From NCBI RefSeq assembly GCF_900129005.1, contig NZ_FQUN01000003.1, forward strand, positions 1 through 64,000: a stretch of 64,000 bases of DNA, read 5' to 3'. Shown piece by piece: positions 1-8,001 of this stretch. Positions within the stretch are counted from its first letter, which is position 1. Each line of letters opens with the position of its first letter. A model generated the notes under the pieces. It was not told where the DNA came from, did not search any database, and was given only the letters and a program-made list of their open reading frames with translations. Position numbers and translations under genes: made by a program. This stretch comes from Leeuwenhoekiella marinoflava DSM 3653 (GTDB taxonomy: Bacteria > Bacteroidota > Bacteroidia > Flavobacteriales > Flavobacteriaceae).

Positions 1-377
1 ATACCGATAAAGTAGCAGAAGTTCTGTCTGTTCATAATAGATAGGATTTTAGATAACTAACCAGTATCCAGATAACCATCGAACCCCTGATAATAGGTCT
101 AAAAACCTGAATTTCCATCTGATGCCGTTCTGGAGATAACTGACGGGGGCTTTTATCAAATAAAGTATAAGCCCACAGCTTTGAGTAGCGTATAATTCGC
201 CCCCATCAGTTTGGTCACAGTTTATTATTATTGGGGCTATTCCCCGATAGAAAGTTAACAATTACGGAAACTCACTAACATATAAATAATCCCTAAATAA
301 AGTGCGTTCGCAAAACTAAGGGAGTAGCGGCATTGCAACAGGCAAATGCGCTCTAGATATTAAATCCGGTAAGAGAT
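1..377. other. Non-coding left edge, nothing recognised
   Basis: I see no convincing gene here. A 70-codon minus-strand reading frame lies at 49-261, but its translation has no recognisable motif, no signal peptide and no family resemblance, and its composition looks like translated non-coding DNA. The next gene on the minus strand ends at 378, so this stretch lies downstream of it. It could hold decayed sequence from a neighbouring locus outside the window. Confidence 0.4.
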
Positions 378-779
378 TTAAACGTTTTTAGGAGGCTGAA
401 AAATGCTGTTTGCCAGCGAAAAGGAATAAGAATCTCGGTAAGCAAAATTAGAAGTCGTCTGATCTGAAGGAATACTCTTAGGCTCCGGCAACAATTCAAA
501 ATCAGTTAAAAAAGCAACAACGCTATGAACACAGCTATGCTGGTGCTCAAACGGAAGTTTCTCGTGATCTTCCCGTTCTTCCTGATGTTCTAGATTGTGT
601 TCCGCTTTGAGTTCGCCATAATGTTTATTTAAAAACGAAAAAACATCATCCCCAAAAGTCTCTTGATGGTACTCATAATGATTTACCAAATCTTCAAAAT
701 GCAAAAAATCGCCAAAGCTTAAATTGAAGCTTTGGATCAATAGCATTATAGATAATATTGAGGTAACTAATTTTGACAT
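378..779 (-). CDS. Small exported histidine-rich protein, function unknown
   Basis: This 133-residue protein starts with a hydrophobic signal peptide (residues 1-23, cleaved around SFG) and has a charged middle section rich in His, Glu and Asp (roughly residues 30-85, with HQEE and FEHQHS). It ends in the sequence IFQPPKNV. Small proteins of this shape with an 'IFQPPK' tail are familiar in flavobacteria, often just before heavy-metal efflux genes (CzcC/B/A type). Here the efflux genes are not seen next to it; what lies beyond the left edge is unknown. A periplasmic metal-binding role is an inference from the His/acidic composition. Gene reality is supported by the signal peptide and the recurrent tail, not by a named domain. 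Confidence 0.6.
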   Translation of the reverse strand: MSKLVTSILSIMLLIQSFNLSFGDFLHFEDLVNHYEYHQETFGDDVFSFLNKHYGELKAEHNLEHQEEREDHEKLPFEHQHSCVHSVVAFLTDFELLPEPKSIPSDQTTSNFAYRDSYSFSLANSIFQPPKNV

Positions 780-848
780 CGGCGTAAAGTTACTTAAGAA
801 ATGAAAACAATCTACTTGGCCATTCGTATTTATAATTAATATAAGTAG

Positions 849-1403
849 TTATTGCTGCGTTAACAATAAACTTTCATAATTAGCGGTATTGAGATATTCT
901 TTTTTAAGGTTGCTCAAATACTGTTTTGCACTATTATAATGCTCGTGTTCAACATTTAACATGTCATTAACCGCATCATCTCTCAGAATCATCACAATAT
1001 ACCAGTGCCCTGTTCTACTCGTGTAGGTATCCTCTAAAAGGGAATCGTAGTCGTTTACTTCGAGAGCTGCATCTATTACTAACGGAATTAAATTAAGTGT
1101 GTTTGAAGAGCGCTCTACTTCATAAAACGTGAGAAATCCTTGCACACCATCTAGTTCTATCGGTAAATTATAAGCGAAATCATCTGGATGTAAGTTAGGA
1201 TCAGGCCTTAATTTATAATACAGATAATCGTAAAACTCTCCGGCTTCTTTAGTATCCTCAAAAATAAATGCACGCTGTCTGGGTAATTTTTTATGGAATT
1301 TCTTCGCTAACTGAACGTGATCTCCCGCTATTTTAGGAGCAAATTTATAAGGAATACAACTGGTTAAAAGCAAAAGAGTAAGGAAGCGATACAGGTGTTT
1401 CAT
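849..1403 (-). CDS. Putative lipoprotein, function unknown
   Basis: The 184-residue product begins with a short hydrophobic stretch followed by a lipobox-like LLTSC (Cys at about residue 16), so it is probably lipid-anchored in the envelope. The rest is mixed alpha/beta with the segments RAFIFEDTKEAGEFYDYLYY and GHWYIVMILRDDAVNDM and no catalytic motif that I recognise. It is separated by about 70 bp from the preceding small exported protein on the same strand and by about 80 bp from the large secreted protein. No function is proposed. Confidence 0.65.
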   Translation of the reverse strand: MKHLYRFLTLLLLTSCIPYKFAPKIAGDHVQLAKKFHKKLPRQRAFIFEDTKEAGEFYDYLYYKLRPDPNLHPDDFAYNLPIELDGVQGFLTFYEVERSSNTLNLIPLVIDAALEVNDYDSLLEDTYTSRTGHWYIVMILRDDAVNDMLNVEHEHYNSAKQYLSNLKKEYLNTANYESLLLTQQ

Positions 1404-1481
1404 AAATCGAATTTAGAAATACCAATACAATAAATGTTCCGTTTCATTAAAACTTAAGCTTAATCAACTACAATCTATCGA

Positions 1482-4400
1482 TTACCGCTTCAATGTAAAA
1501 TGCGCTTTAAATTCTGCTGGTTGTTCTTCAAAAATATACTCTACTCTAAACCAATAATCATCAGAAGGTAAATTGCGACCGCGATAGGTTCCATCCCAAC
1601 CCGGTCCTGTGGGGGTTAATTTTTTAATCAATTTACCAAAACGGTCAACTATAAATATCTGTGCTTCGGGATGATCATCCAGTGAAGATATATTCCAAGT
1701 GTCGTGATATCCGTCATTGTTAGGAGTAAAATATTTAGGATAATTAATAACCTGAACTTCTAACATCGCTTCTCCACAAGTACCATTTACCCCCCTAACG
1801 GTGACTGTATGAACTCCGGGGGAAACATTTCTAAACTCTGGTGTGTTTTGAAAAGCCTGCTCATCTAAGCGATATTCGTAATCCCCAAAACCGGAAACAA
1901 TAATAACCTCAATAACAGACTCCTCTGCAAAAGGTTGGGTCACTTCAGCTTCAAAAACAGGTTCTGCAGATTCAAGTACTTCTACTGTTGTGGGATTGTA
2001 GTTACAGGCAGCTCCAACGTCAGGAATTATCTTTTCAGTTGAAACGGTATAAACACCCGCTTCTTCAGCAGTAAAGGTTTGCCCCTGACCAACTAACTGT
2101 TCATTCAAAAACCAACTCACTAAAAACTCTGAAGGATTTAAACCGGAATCTAAAAGAACAGCACTTTCAACAGCTCCGGTCTCTGCATTTCGGCATAGGG
2201 TTCCGCCTTCAACCGTAAAATCTAATAAGGGATAAACAGTAACCTCAAAGACATTTTCGTCAGCACAATCAGGATTATCAGAAGCTTCCGCATACTTATA
2301 AATGGTATAGGTGCCCGGTAACAATTCGTAATCAGCAGGATCAATAGGTGACTGTTTATTGGTACCCAAATAGTATCCCTGAGTAAACACATCCTGAGGT
2401 AAAGTGGGTAAGGTATAACTTCCACATTGCTCCACATCTGGTTCTGGAATCAACACCGGTGTTTCTGAAATAGTAACTGTAAAACTGCTTTCATCTTCAC
2501 AAAAAAAGCGCGTACCGTTTCTAGCATAAATAAATACCTCTTGCGTGTTGGTAAGCACATCTCCTGGAGCAAGCCTTGCTCCCTGACCTCCAGATTCTGT
2601 AAAATAATCTCCTTCAACTAGAGCTGGTAAGGTAAAAGAGTCACAACTGGCTATATCGTCAAATTCCTCAACTTCAACCCCTAAAATAGTTATGGTAAAG
2701 GTGTTCTCACTATAACAAGATGGAAAGTCATCGTATGCATTATAAACATAGATGGTCTGGGTTTGAAAAATTTCTGTTCCAGAAAATAACTCAGTTCCCT
2801 GCCCCTGAGGTTCTGTGAAATACCTACCGTTATTCAATTCTGGTAAAACATAAGTCTCACAAGAATAAACAAAGCTTAAGTTATCTACCGGTAAAAGCGG
2901 TCGTATTTCAACTGTAAATTGGGTTTCATTTTGACAAATACGTACTTGATTATTGATGTATACTGTTTGCGTTGCATCAATAATATCTCCCGGGAAATAC
3001 TGCGCTCCTCCCCTATCGGGTTCTTCAAAATATTCCCCATTATTCAAAGTGGGTAATGTATAGGTTTCTCCTTCACACAATAATTGATCGGGTAAGGTGT
3101 CAACCTCAGGGATTGCTATTACTTCTAAATCAAAAAATGAATGATCTGTACAATTTGAACCTGCAGTCGTATTTACATAATAATAAATGCGCTGAGAGCT
3201 CGTGATTTCAGTGCCCTCAGGGATTAGCGAACCACTCCCCATTGCCCCGGTGTAAAAAGCACCTTCTTCTACAGCCGGAATCGTATAGGAACCACAAGCC
3301 TGTAGATCATTAAACTCCGGAACGATAAAAATGCGCCATTCATATGTGTTTTCACATTGAGTTGTACTGTCATAGTTATAAATATACACCGTTTGTGTAG
3401 TTGTTATCGCATCACCTGCATTAAGCGAAGAACCTTGACCATCAGGTTGTGTAAAATAATTTCCGTTTGTTAAAGCAGGAAGTGTATACCTATTACAAGC
3501 TACCACATCTGAAGGCATATCAACAGGAGGAAGCGGATATACAATGATATCAAAAGCATCATCTCTGCAAACCGAACCGTTTTCTACAAAATAAAAGTAA
3601 ATAGTCTGACTAGTGGTCAGCTCTTCTCCCGTGTTCAATCGCACTCCGGTTCCATTAGGACCTCCTGATTCGGTATAAAAAGCACCTGCAGGAGTAGGCG
3701 GAATTATAAATGATTCACATGCCTCTATCTCGCCCAAATCATATTCTGAAACAAATGTAATACTAAACGAAGACTGACTGCTACAGCCATTAGCATCTGG
3801 ACCGTTGTAGATAAAAAGAACCATATCTTCAGTTATAACATCACCGGCATTGTATGGAGTACCTGAGCCGTTAGATCCTGAATAATAATCTCCGTTTGTG
3901 AGTGGTTCTAACTCATAAGCATCACAGGTTATCACATCACCTAACTGATCTACAGGCGGTAAATCATTCATGATGATATCAAAATCAACTGTTTTATAAC
4001 AGGTGTCTTCATCTGCATACGAAACCCTTGCCCACAAGGTAAGTGTGGAAACTCCCGAAGAAATCAAATAAGGAGCTGCTACAGCATTATTTTCATTCGC
4101 AGCATTTGCTTCAGATGTATAATACGTGATGTCAAATAGAGCCGGATTTTGACCATTGAGAATACGGTTGTTTATCGGTGTTAAATCTACTGAAACATCA
4201 TTTCCGTCGGGAGAACATACACGTATGGGACTGGGTTCTGAAATTATTATTTCTGGTAACACATCCAATTCAAAATCATAGGTAGCATCACAAAAATTAC
4301 CGGTATTTGTATTGCGCAATCTTAAATAAATAGTTTGACTGCCCGTACTCCGGTAAGCAGTTGTCTGATTATCCGGAAGGGGTTGGTCTGCATTTAAATC

Positions 4401-5546
4401 TGCGAGCGAGGCATAATAAACAACATCAAATTGGCTAGCGTTCACACCTAATACCGACTCATTATTTTCGGTTAAATCAAATACGGAAGGCTGACCGCCA
4501 TTAGCACACGCCTCAAGATTTACGGGTTCAGTTACTGATAACTCACTAACACTAACTTCATCTGTAATTACACAAGCCTTATTTGTCACTCGAACGGTGT
4601 AAGTGCCACTTGGGTTCACTGTAATATTGCTTCCTGTTTCCCCGGGAATAATCGTGCCATTAAGAAGCCATCTGTGCGCATAAATCGAAGCATCAAGACC
4701 GGTATCTAAAACGGCTTCATCACCACTACATAAAGTAAGGTTGGGACCTAGATCTACACTGGTATTAAAACTTCCACCAGCCAGAAAAATAGCCGAATCA
4801 AAATTGGTATCATTAGAGTCTCCTATTACAATACGAACCTTATATGAAGTACCGGGACTAAGCGCAGAAGATGCCGTAAGCACTTGAGTATAACCTCGCA
4901 TATTAATAGTTGACTGCGTATTAGAAGCTTCATAAACATCAAAAAGCTCCGGATTTATCGAATTACACGCAGGATTGTTTTGATTATCCCGAATGTTACG
5001 CACCGAAACAGATTCTCCGGAAGGAGTAACCGCAAGATTTTGAGACTGCCCTGTACTCAAATCGGTTAACACAAAGGCTACAATATCTTGTGAAGAACAT
5101 TGCCATTCACCATATTCATTAGATGCAAAAATAAAGTCGAAACTAAAATTGCTGGAAAGCGGCACAAAATCAAATTCAAGAAAAGTAGTCTCCTCTATTT
5201 GAGCTCCGTTTCCGGTTGCCTCATTCAAACCTTGAAGGTATGCATCCTTATTGGTGTTGAGTTCGGTACTTAAATTAGTTTCTGTGTAAGGACCCGCGGT
5301 GAATTGTGCATTACCGGTGCGTAACACAACACCAGTTGCTAGTGGAAACGCTCCGCCGTTATTGCTAAAAATCCCAGCAGCCTGAGTAGAGGAAATTGAG
5401 ATATTAGAAACCTCAGCACAGGCATCGTTAAAGAGTTCATTAACTAATTCTTCTGCCGGTTGCGGATTACTCACAGTAACCTGTTGCGCAAAAGTTTGCA
5501 CAAAACAACAAAGTATTGCAAAAACAATGGGGGAATTTTTGCTCAT
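1482..5546 (-). CDS. Giant secreted protein, anchor-L domain plus eight repeats, T9SS type B sorting domain
   Basis: I place the start at 5546 (MSKNSP) because a signal peptide follows directly (VFAILCCFVQTFAQQ); an in-frame ATG 33 bp upstream would put polar residues before it. The 1354-residue product has a choice-of-anchor L type domain (roughly residues 40-260), an Ig-like/PKD-like section, and then eight degenerate units of 70-90 residues, each with the pattern C-x-x-(Y/F)-x-L-P-x-L-x-x-G-x-(Y/F)-(Y/F) ... G-x-x-(I/L)-x-x-x-Q-x-(I/V)-(Y/F)-(I/Y)-Y. The last about 85 residues are a type-B gliding-motility-associated C-terminal domain (YFTPNNDGYHDTW ... DRFGKLI ... WDGTYRG ... DDYWF), the signal for Type IX secretion. 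Expected location: cell surface or secreted. It is probably an adhesin or matrix protein; ligand unknown. Confidence 0.9.
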   Translation of the reverse strand: MSKNSPIVFAILCCFVQTFAQQVTVSNPQPAEELVNELFNDACAEVSNISISSTQAAGIFSNNGGAFPLATGVVLRTGNAQFTAGPYTETNLSTELNTNKDAYLQGLNEATGNGAQIEETTFLEFDFVPLSSNFSFDFIFASNEYGEWQCSSQDIVAFVLTDLSTGQSQNLAVTPSGESVSVRNIRDNQNNPACNSINPELFDVYEASNTQSTINMRGYTQVLTASSALSPGTSYKVRIVIGDSNDTNFDSAIFLAGGSFNTSVDLGPNLTLCSGDEAVLDTGLDASIYAHRWLLNGTIIPGETGSNITVNPSGTYTVRVTNKACVITDEVSVSELSVTEPVNLEACANGGQPSVFDLTENNESVLGVNASQFDVVYYASLADLNADQPLPDNQTTAYRSTGSQTIYLRLRNTNTGNFCDATYDFELDVLPEIIISEPSPIRVCSPDGNDVSVDLTPINNRILNGQNPALFDITYYTSEANAANENNAVAAPYLISSGVSTLTLWARVSYADEDTCYKTVDFDIIMNDLPPVDQLGDVITCDAYELEPLTNGDYYSGSNGSGTPYNAGDVITEDMVLFIYNGPDANGCSSQSSFSITFVSEYDLGEIEACESFIIPPTPAGAFYTESGGPNGTGVRLNTGEELTTSQTIYFYFVENGSVCRDDAFDIIVYPLPPVDMPSDVVACNRYTLPALTNGNYFTQPDGQGSSLNAGDAITTTQTVYIYNYDSTTQCENTYEWRIFIVPEFNDLQACGSYTIPAVEEGAFYTGAMGSGSLIPEGTEITSSQRIYYYVNTTAGSNCTDHSFFDLEVIAIPEVDTLPDQLLCEGETYTLPTLNNGEYFEEPDRGGAQYFPGDIIDATQTVYINNQVRICQNETQFTVEIRPLLPVDNLSFVYSCETYVLPELNNGRYFTEPQGQGTELFSGTEIFQTQTIYVYNAYDDFPSCYSENTFTITILGVEVEEFDDIASCDSFTLPALVEGDYFTESGGQGARLAPGDVLTNTQEVFIYARNGTRFFCEDESSFTVTISETPVLIPEPDVEQCGSYTLPTLPQDVFTQGYYLGTNKQSPIDPADYELLPGTYTIYKYAEASDNPDCADENVFEVTVYPLLDFTVEGGTLCRNAETGAVESAVLLDSGLNPSEFLVSWFLNEQLVGQGQTFTAEEAGVYTVSTEKIIPDVGAACNYNPTTVEVLESAEPVFEAEVTQPFAEESVIEVIIVSGFGDYEYRLDEQAFQNTPEFRNVSPGVHTVTVRGVNGTCGEAMLEVQVINYPKYFTPNNDGYHDTWNISSLDDHPEAQIFIVDRFGKLIKKLTPTGPGWDGTYRGRNLPSDDYWFRVEYIFEEQPAEFKAHFTLKR

Positions 5547-5864
5547 GATAATAGGGGGCGCTAATTCATTTAATTGCAAGGAGATAACATTCTTATTCTG
5601 AATAAATTATTTACAAAACAAAAAGTATTAAATCCTAAGTTTAATTTAAAGTTTAAAAATCTGACAATCAAACAATTATTCTAAACTTAACATTTTAGCT
5701 ATTCTTAAAAACCACGGAAATACGATTTTGGTTGCAGTATAAAATTCTGTAGCGGTTATCGTATAGCCGGCGGGTGCTTTGAACAAGTTAGCCTACGGGC
5801 TATTCTTAGTTCACAGCTGTTTGTAATTTCATGATATGCATGGAAAACCTGCCCTGAGTTTATC

Positions 5865-6267
5865 GAAGTAAAAGTATATCAAGAGCAGCTCTTCCATAGT
5901 TTTCGGTTGACTGAGTGCGTACCGCCCCCCAATTTCTACCGGCGTCTAAAGGATGCGTTGAATCTTGATTTTCTCTACGACCTTACCCGAAGCTTTACGG
6001 CAGCAGTGGTCGAAAGAGTATTGATCCGGTGGTGTTTTTTAAGCTCTGTTTAGAGAACCTACCTGAAAAGTAAATACGATTGGATTAAAACAGGCCAACA
6101 CATGTATGCAGCTCGCTGCCATGGAATAAAACATTAAAAAGTACCTTAAATTCACGCAAAACCGGGTGAAAAGTGGTGCAGGTATGCTCGGCTTGTTTTT
6201 AAAGTTCACAATGACCTTAAATCAGGAGTATACGTCCATTTTAAAGGCACTTCATGCTGCTAATTAA
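5865..6267 (+). pseudogene. Decayed IS1182-like transposase (N- and C-terminal ends joined)
   Basis: Read on the plus strand, 5877-5985 gives YQEQLFHSFRLTECVP then NFYRRLKDALNLDFLYDLTR, the N-terminus of IS1182-family transposases. Near 5994 the frame shifts, consistent with one T missing in 'agctttac', and continues as YGSSGRKSIDPVVFFKLCL then ENLPEK and a stop near 6072, with four residues missing before ENLPEK compared with the family. From about 6073 another frame gives NTIGLKQANTCMQLAAM, an in-frame stop, then NIKKYLKF and a tail ending at 6267, which is the C-terminus of the same kind of transposase. The catalytic middle (several hundred residues) is deleted. No terminal inverted repeats were identified. 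The element is dead. Confidence 0.8.
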
Positions 6268-6283
6268 AGGGTATAAAACTAAA

Positions 6284-6303
6284 AAACCGCTTAGAGGCGG
6301 TTT
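6284..6303 (-). terminator. Intrinsic terminator of the higBA operon
   Basis: A 7-bp perfect stem (AAACCGC at 6284-6290 with GCGGTTT at 6297-6303) encloses a 6-nt loop. Read on the minus strand the hairpin is followed by a run of six T. It lies about 65 bp after the stop codon of the antitoxin gene. Confidence 0.7.
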
Positions 6304-6368
6304 AAATGAATGCGTTTTTTAAGAGTTGTTGTGCAACAGTTATCATCTTTGTTGGCAACTGGCTTTTT

Positions 6369-6728
6369 TTATTTATAATCTTGAACCAAAACTTCAGTTG
6401 GAATGTGAAGAGTTGTGTTCAGTTTTCTAATCATATTTAAAGTAAGTTTTCTTTTTTTATTTAAGATTTCACTTACTCTGCTTTTAAAGCCAACAACTTC
6501 TGCTAAATCTTTTTGATTCATTCCCATTTGTTCCATTCTGAACTTAATTGCCTCGATTGGGTCAGGCATTCCGATTGGGAAATTCTCTTTTTCGTATTGG
6601 TCAATCAAGATGGAAAGGATTTCCAATTCATCTCCTTCTTCCGTTCCTTTTTTTGCATCAAAAATATCCTCAAGTCTGCTGAGTGCTTTTTGATAGTCTT
6701 TTTCGTTTCTAATAGGTAATATTTTCAT
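6369..6728 (-). CDS. higA: HigA-type antitoxin, XRE-family helix-turn-helix
   Basis: The 119-residue protein has an N-terminal helical part and a C-terminal XRE/Cro helix-turn-helix (about residues 62-112: MGMNQKDLAEVVGFKSRVSEILNKKRKLT pattern, with conserved Q-x-x-L-A and V-S-E-I-L-N). The order toxin first, antitoxin second, 2 bp apart, is the usual arrangement of higBA. The antitoxin is expected to bind HigB and, through its HTH, to repress its own promoter; the palindrome at 7059-7073 is a plausible binding site. The locus lies in a gene-poor region beside a dead transposase, which fits acquisition by transfer. Confidence 0.88.
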   Translation of the reverse strand: MKILPIRNEKDYQKALSRLEDIFDAKKGTEEGDELEILSILIDQYEKENFPIGMPDPIEAIKFRMEQMGMNQKDLAEVVGFKSRVSEILNKKRKLTLNMIRKLNTTLHIPTEVLVQDYK

Positions 6729-6730
6729 AA

Positions 6731-7024
6731 TCAGATGTTATTTGCGTCAATTTTTTCATATTCTGCGTGAGTTCCAATAAACCTTATCCAGCATATTCCA
6801 TATTCAAAGTTGAATTTTACAATCAAGCGATAATTATTGCCTTTGATATTGTAAACAATTCGATTGTCATTTAAAATACTTGCGCTTGGATATTCATTCT
6901 TTAAATCGTTGATGTTTTTCCATTCCGATTTTTCGGTTTCTCTGTACCACGATTTTAATTGTTGTTCGCAATCAGCGTGTTTTTCCCAAAAATCTCGTAA
7001 AGTTCGTTTTGCTATTACTCGCAC
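6731..7024 (-). CDS. higB: HigB-type toxin, predicted mRNA interferase
   Basis: This 97-residue protein matches the HigB toxin family of RelE-like folds in its features: N-terminal RVIAKRTLRDFWEKH, the central W-x-N-I-x-D-L-K section, and the strand region NRIVYNIKGNNYRLIVKFNF followed by WIRFIGTHAEYEKID. Length is typical. The family cleaves mRNA, usually on the ribosome, and is neutralised by the HigA antitoxin encoded 2 bp downstream. Start ATG at 7024 leaves about 20 bp to a TATATTTG promoter box on the same strand. No damage is seen, so the module looks functional. Confidence 0.88.
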   Translation of the reverse strand: MRVIAKRTLRDFWEKHADCEQQLKSWYRETEKSEWKNINDLKNEYPSASILNDNRIVYNIKGNNYRLIVKFNFEYGICWIRFIGTHAEYEKIDANNI

Positions 7025-7041
7025 ATTATAATTGTTTGTTG

Positions 7042-7049
7042 CAAATATA
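7042..7049 (-). promoter_or_regulatory. Predicted -7 box of the higBA promoter
   Basis: On the minus strand this reads TATATTTG, an exact match to the Bacteroidota -7 consensus TAnnTTTG, and it ends about 18 bp before the higB start codon. A good -33 TTTG at the usual distance is not obvious; the nearest TTTG lies 13 bp upstream inside the palindrome described next. Confidence 0.5.
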
Positions 7050-7058
7050 ATAAAAAAG

Positions 7059-7073
7059 TTACCAAATTGGTAA
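7059..7073. promoter_or_regulatory. Palindromic operator candidate for HigA autoregulation
   Basis: TTACCAA-A-TTGGTAA is a perfect inverted repeat with 7-bp arms and a one-base centre, placed just upstream of the predicted -7 box and overlapping the place where the -33 element should be. XRE antitoxins usually repress through such short palindromes. The binding protein is inferred. Confidence 0.55.
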
Positions 7074-7402
7074 TTATTTTGTCTTTTTAGCTTGTTGCCA
7101 ACTCGTTATATCCTGATAAATATGCCCATTACCCCCTTTATTTTTCCGGGATAACCGGAACTTTTATTCCTGTTTATCAATCGTAAACCTAAGTTAGGAC
7201 ATCAATAGCAAACTCAGTTACGGAAATCCTTAATCACATCAAAAAGGGTATCGTTATTTTAGAATTACGGCATGTAAATTTCTAGGAATTGCGTTTCTTG
7301 AAAATGGTAGCCTTGCATCCACAACTAGTGCATGAGAACAGCTACCCTGCCGTTCCCATAGCTTTAGTATACCGTTACCCTGCTTTTGCTATGCTCTATC
7401 CT

Positions 7403-7454
7403 CGGGTGAAACGCGGGTGAACCTCGGGTGAACTATGGGTGAACCTTGGGTGAA
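7403..7454. repeat. Five-copy 11-bp tandem repeat
   Basis: The core (C/T)GGGTGAA begins at 7403, 7414, 7425, 7436 and 7447, an exact 11-bp period with variable three-base spacers (ACG, CCT, CTA, CCT). The period is not a multiple of three and no open frame uses it, so it is non-coding. The spacing is close to one DNA helical turn. Confidence 0.75.
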
Positions 7455-7620
7455 TGGAGTTCTGGGTATGTTTAAAATAAAACGTGTGCAACACGAAGTT
7501 TCGCTGCAGGTAGTAGGGCAAGCTACTCGTTAAGATCAAACTTGGTGATTAAAAAAGAACCTTTCCCCTTATCTTACTGTGTGCCGGCTAAGCGAAAGCT
7601 GTCTTAGCTTAGTAAACTAC

Positions 7621-7678
7621 CTTGGGTTAAGCCTGTTTGCCGACAAAGGCGGTAGGCAGGTTTCAATCTCGATTATCG
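7621..7678 (+). repeat. Dispersed intergenic repeat, short copy
   Basis: This copy shares the blocks AAGCCTGT, CCGACAAAGGC, GCAGGTTT and AATCTCGATTATCG, in the same order, with a second copy at 16552-16671. The second copy carries about 60 extra bases in the middle. Function unknown. Confidence 0.55.
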
Positions 7679-8001
7679 AATAAATATAGCGTATTTATAA
7701 GGCCTTGTCAAGAGGTATAGCCTATAAAAGCTAATTAGACTTTTCTCGTTAGCAGCGCAAACTAAAACAATGCTTTCACTCCACGGAAATACCCGATGAC
7801 CAGTATCTTATGCAGCGGGATATTGGAAGGTATTTTCTGTACGTGCATCTATTTGGGCACCGCTCTAAACGAATAAAAATACTATTTGAGTCCAAAGAGT
7901 AAATAGGATAAGACCTGAGCATTTTTATTGCTATAAACATATAAAAGCTCTCAGGTTTGACTTGAGATTGAGAATCCCCTCAATATTGAAACAGTTAGTT
8001 G

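Larger units (their letters stand above)
6351..7102. repeat. Short inverted repeats flanking the higBA cassette
   Basis: GTTGGCAAC at 6351-6359 (followed by TGGC) and its exact reverse complement GTTGCCAAC at 7094-7102 (preceded by AGCTT) bracket the toxin-antitoxin genes. A related GTTGTGCAAC is at 6328-6337. They may mark the ends of a mobile cassette or be recombination scars; no recombinase or integrase is encoded nearby. Confidence 0.4.
7105..7994. other. Gene-free stretch with repeats and possible coding relic
   Basis: No intact gene is visible between higB and the J-domain gene. It holds the 11-bp tandem repeat and a dispersed repeat, listed separately. From about 7753 to 7903 on the plus strand a stop-free run of roughly 48 codons reads IPDDQYLMQRDIGRYFLYV then HLFGHRSKRIKILFESKE and a stop; the composition looks protein-like but there is no start codon or family match that I recognise, so it may be the tail of a decayed gene. 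Confidence 0.4.

Noticed and set aside
49-261. 70-codon minus-strand frame at the left edge
   Set aside because: No recognisable motif, signal peptide or neighbour context; looks like translated non-coding sequence.
7403-7454. 11-bp repeats as a CRISPR array
   Set aside because: Units are far too short, spacers are 3 bp, and there are no cas genes.
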